Below, piece by piece: positions 6,171-6,772 of a stretch of DNA of 6,772 bases (positions are counted from its first letter, which is position 1; each line of letters starts with the position of its first letter). Made by a program: the position numbers and the translations under genes. The DNA is taken from the NCBI GenBank assembly GCA_002437405.1, contig DJPO01000047.1:1-6772 (forward strand), written 5' to 3'. The stretch is from Opitutia bacterium UBA6410. Its GTDB lineage: Bacteria > Verrucomicrobiota > Verrucomicrobiia > Opitutales > Intestinicryptomonadaceae. The notes beneath the pieces were generated by a model. It saw only the letters and a list, made by a program, of their open reading frames with translations, was not told the origin of the DNA and did no database searches.

Positions 6171-6593
6171 ATGAAATTGGCAACATTCAACAAGCACAAG
6201 GACAGGTTCGATACAAACAACCCGTATGATGCCTTTATAAAACAGGCGGCGAAGAGGACGAAAGTTCCCGACGAGCTTAGAACGCGGAAAGTTTATATCG
6301 GCAAAAGCGCCGTGGGATTGTCAACGCCCGACAAGCACCACTTTCTCGACAGGTCATTGTTCCCCAAAAAGGGAACGCCCACGGTAAAAGTTTCGCGCCA
6401 AAAGCACGAAGAATTGCAAGCCTTGCTTGCAAATGCCTTCTCGAAAGACACCTATTCGGCGTATGAGGCTGCGGTAAAAGCCGAATGTCCGCAGATTGAA
6501 GAGCCAATCGCCGAAATCTACTTGAAAAGAATCTCCGCGCTTAAACCCACCCTCTGGGCGCGAATCAAAAATATGTTCACCAGCGAACGTTGA
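6171..6593 (+). CDS. Basic 140-residue protein of unknown function, last operon gene
   Basis: I do not recognise this protein. It is strongly basic in its first 80 residues (AKRTKVPDELRTRKVYIGK, and LFPKKGTPTVKVSRQKHE at 63-80). A mostly helical part follows (about 78-123, AEIYLKRISAL), and it ends in a short amphipathic segment, LWARIKNMF. There is no signal peptide or membrane helix. Overall there are about 27 Lys/Arg against 16 Asp/Glu, suggesting a nucleic-acid or nucleoprotein partner. The start abuts the stop of the preceding gene and has a good GAAAGGA site. Being the last of four coupled genes beside a DNA-pump-like ATPase, it may load or recognise the substrate. That is inference from position and charge only. 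Confidence 0.82.
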   Translation: MKLATFNKHKDRFDTNNPYDAFIKQAAKRTKVPDELRTRKVYIGKSAVGLSTPDKHHFLDRSLFPKKGTPTVKVSRQKHEELQALLANAFSKDTYSAYEAAVKAECPQIEEPIAEIYLKRISALKPTLWARIKNMFTSER

Positions 6594-6623
6594 AAAAGCG
6601 AAAAAACGAGTCTAAAATCCGCC

Positions 6624-6677
6624 CAAAAATCCTGTTGGATTTTTGTTGGTGAATTGTTGGAAAAACCACCAACAAAA
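6624..6677. terminator. Two overlapping alternative hairpins after the operon, likely terminator region
   Basis: CAAAAATCC at 6624-6632 pairs perfectly with GGATTTTTG at 6637-6645 around a TGTT loop. This is a weak, AU-rich stem without a separate downstream U-run. TTTTGTTGGTG at 6641-6651 pairs perfectly with CACCAACAAAA at 6667-6677 around a 15-base loop. The two stems share 6641-6645 and cannot form together. TTGG-type units occur three times (GTTGG at 6634-6638, 6645-6649 and 6656-6660). Being about 30 bases after the last stop codon, the region is the best candidate for the operon's transcription end. The second stem has T-rich flanks on both strands and may act in both directions. Confidence 0.5.
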
Positions 6678-6772
6678 CGCCAATTTTGACGGTTTTCGGA
6701 CGTGCGGGTGTTCCGCCGCAAGTGGCTTAAATACTGGCTTTGCGCGGCATCGCGCTCTTCGTCAAAGATTGT
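6678..6772. other. Terminal stretch without a supported gene
   Basis: I see no convincing gene here. The leftward frame is open from the right edge through the hairpins and into the last operon gene, but it would have to translate the stem-loops and overlap that gene, so I do not call it. Short GC-rich stems are present: GCGG at 6704-6707 with CCGC at 6713-6716, and GCGCG at 6742-6746 with CGCGC at 6751-6755 around a 4-base loop. These may belong to an interspersed repeat or to the leader of a gene beyond the window, which the sequence alone cannot decide. Confidence 0.4.

Noticed and set aside
6742..6755. GCGCG-GCAT-CGCGC hairpin as terminator
   Set aside because: Five-bp stem without a following T-run; more likely part of an unrelated element or coding sequence beyond the edge.
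6518..6772. Leftward open frame entering from the right edge
   Set aside because: It would translate two stem-loops and overlap the end of the 140-residue gene; looks like chance openness, although a C-terminal tail of a gene beyond the window cannot be fully excluded.

Overview
This is a gene-dense bacterial or mobile-element segment of mixed base composition. I can support seven protein genes and no RNA genes, CRISPR arrays or recognisable insertion-sequence ends. Some genes carry AAAGG-type ribosome sites and others carry none. The organism cannot be named from this window. The DUF4143-type ATPase and weak use of Shine-Dalgarno sites would fit a Bacteroidetes, Verrucomicrobia or similar Gram-negative anaerobe, but that is a guess. 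The gene mix (helicase, orphan regulator-like protein, DUF4143 ATPase, DNA-pump-like ATPase with small unknown partners) looks like accessory or mobile DNA rather than core chromosome.

Left part (1-2569): a superfamily 1 UvrD/Rep-type helicase runs leftward and is cut by the window edge after 536 codons. It keeps the Q motif, Walker A, Ia/Ib, DEAQD and motif III, but has several hundred residues more than usual between motifs Ib and II. Only 20 bases separate its start from that of a divergent 312-residue protein I do not recognise, which has an AT-hook-like GRGRPP core. The spacer contains a perfect TTTATATAAA palindrome that could serve as -10 element in both directions, leaving almost no 5' leader on either transcript.

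Middle (2572-4054): a complete AAA ATPase/DUF4143 protein is read leftward, its stop only 2 bases from the end of the preceding gene. Its start codon lies inside the first of at least six TGCAAAAT-type repeats, in both orientations, filling the upstream region. One unit is a diverged copy of the first nine codons of the gene. This array probably controls the ATPase gene and perhaps the rightward operon, or marks a mobile history.

Right part (4055-6593): a tight rightward operon of four genes encodes an acidic 159-residue protein, a 474-residue soluble ATPase of the VirD4/TraD (coupling protein)-HerA type without membrane anchor, a strongly basic 72-residue protein and a basic 140-residue protein. 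Junctions are ATGA overlaps or direct abutment, so translation is probably coupled. A perfect 9-bp inverted repeat just before the first gene could hide its ribosome site and start codon. I find no relaxase, secretion channel or nuclease in the window, so this cassette is the best candidate for an undescribed system: an unanchored DNA-pump-like ATPase with three small partners of unknown role. After it come two overlapping, mutually exclusive hairpins, probably the operon end, and about 95 bases without a supported gene.
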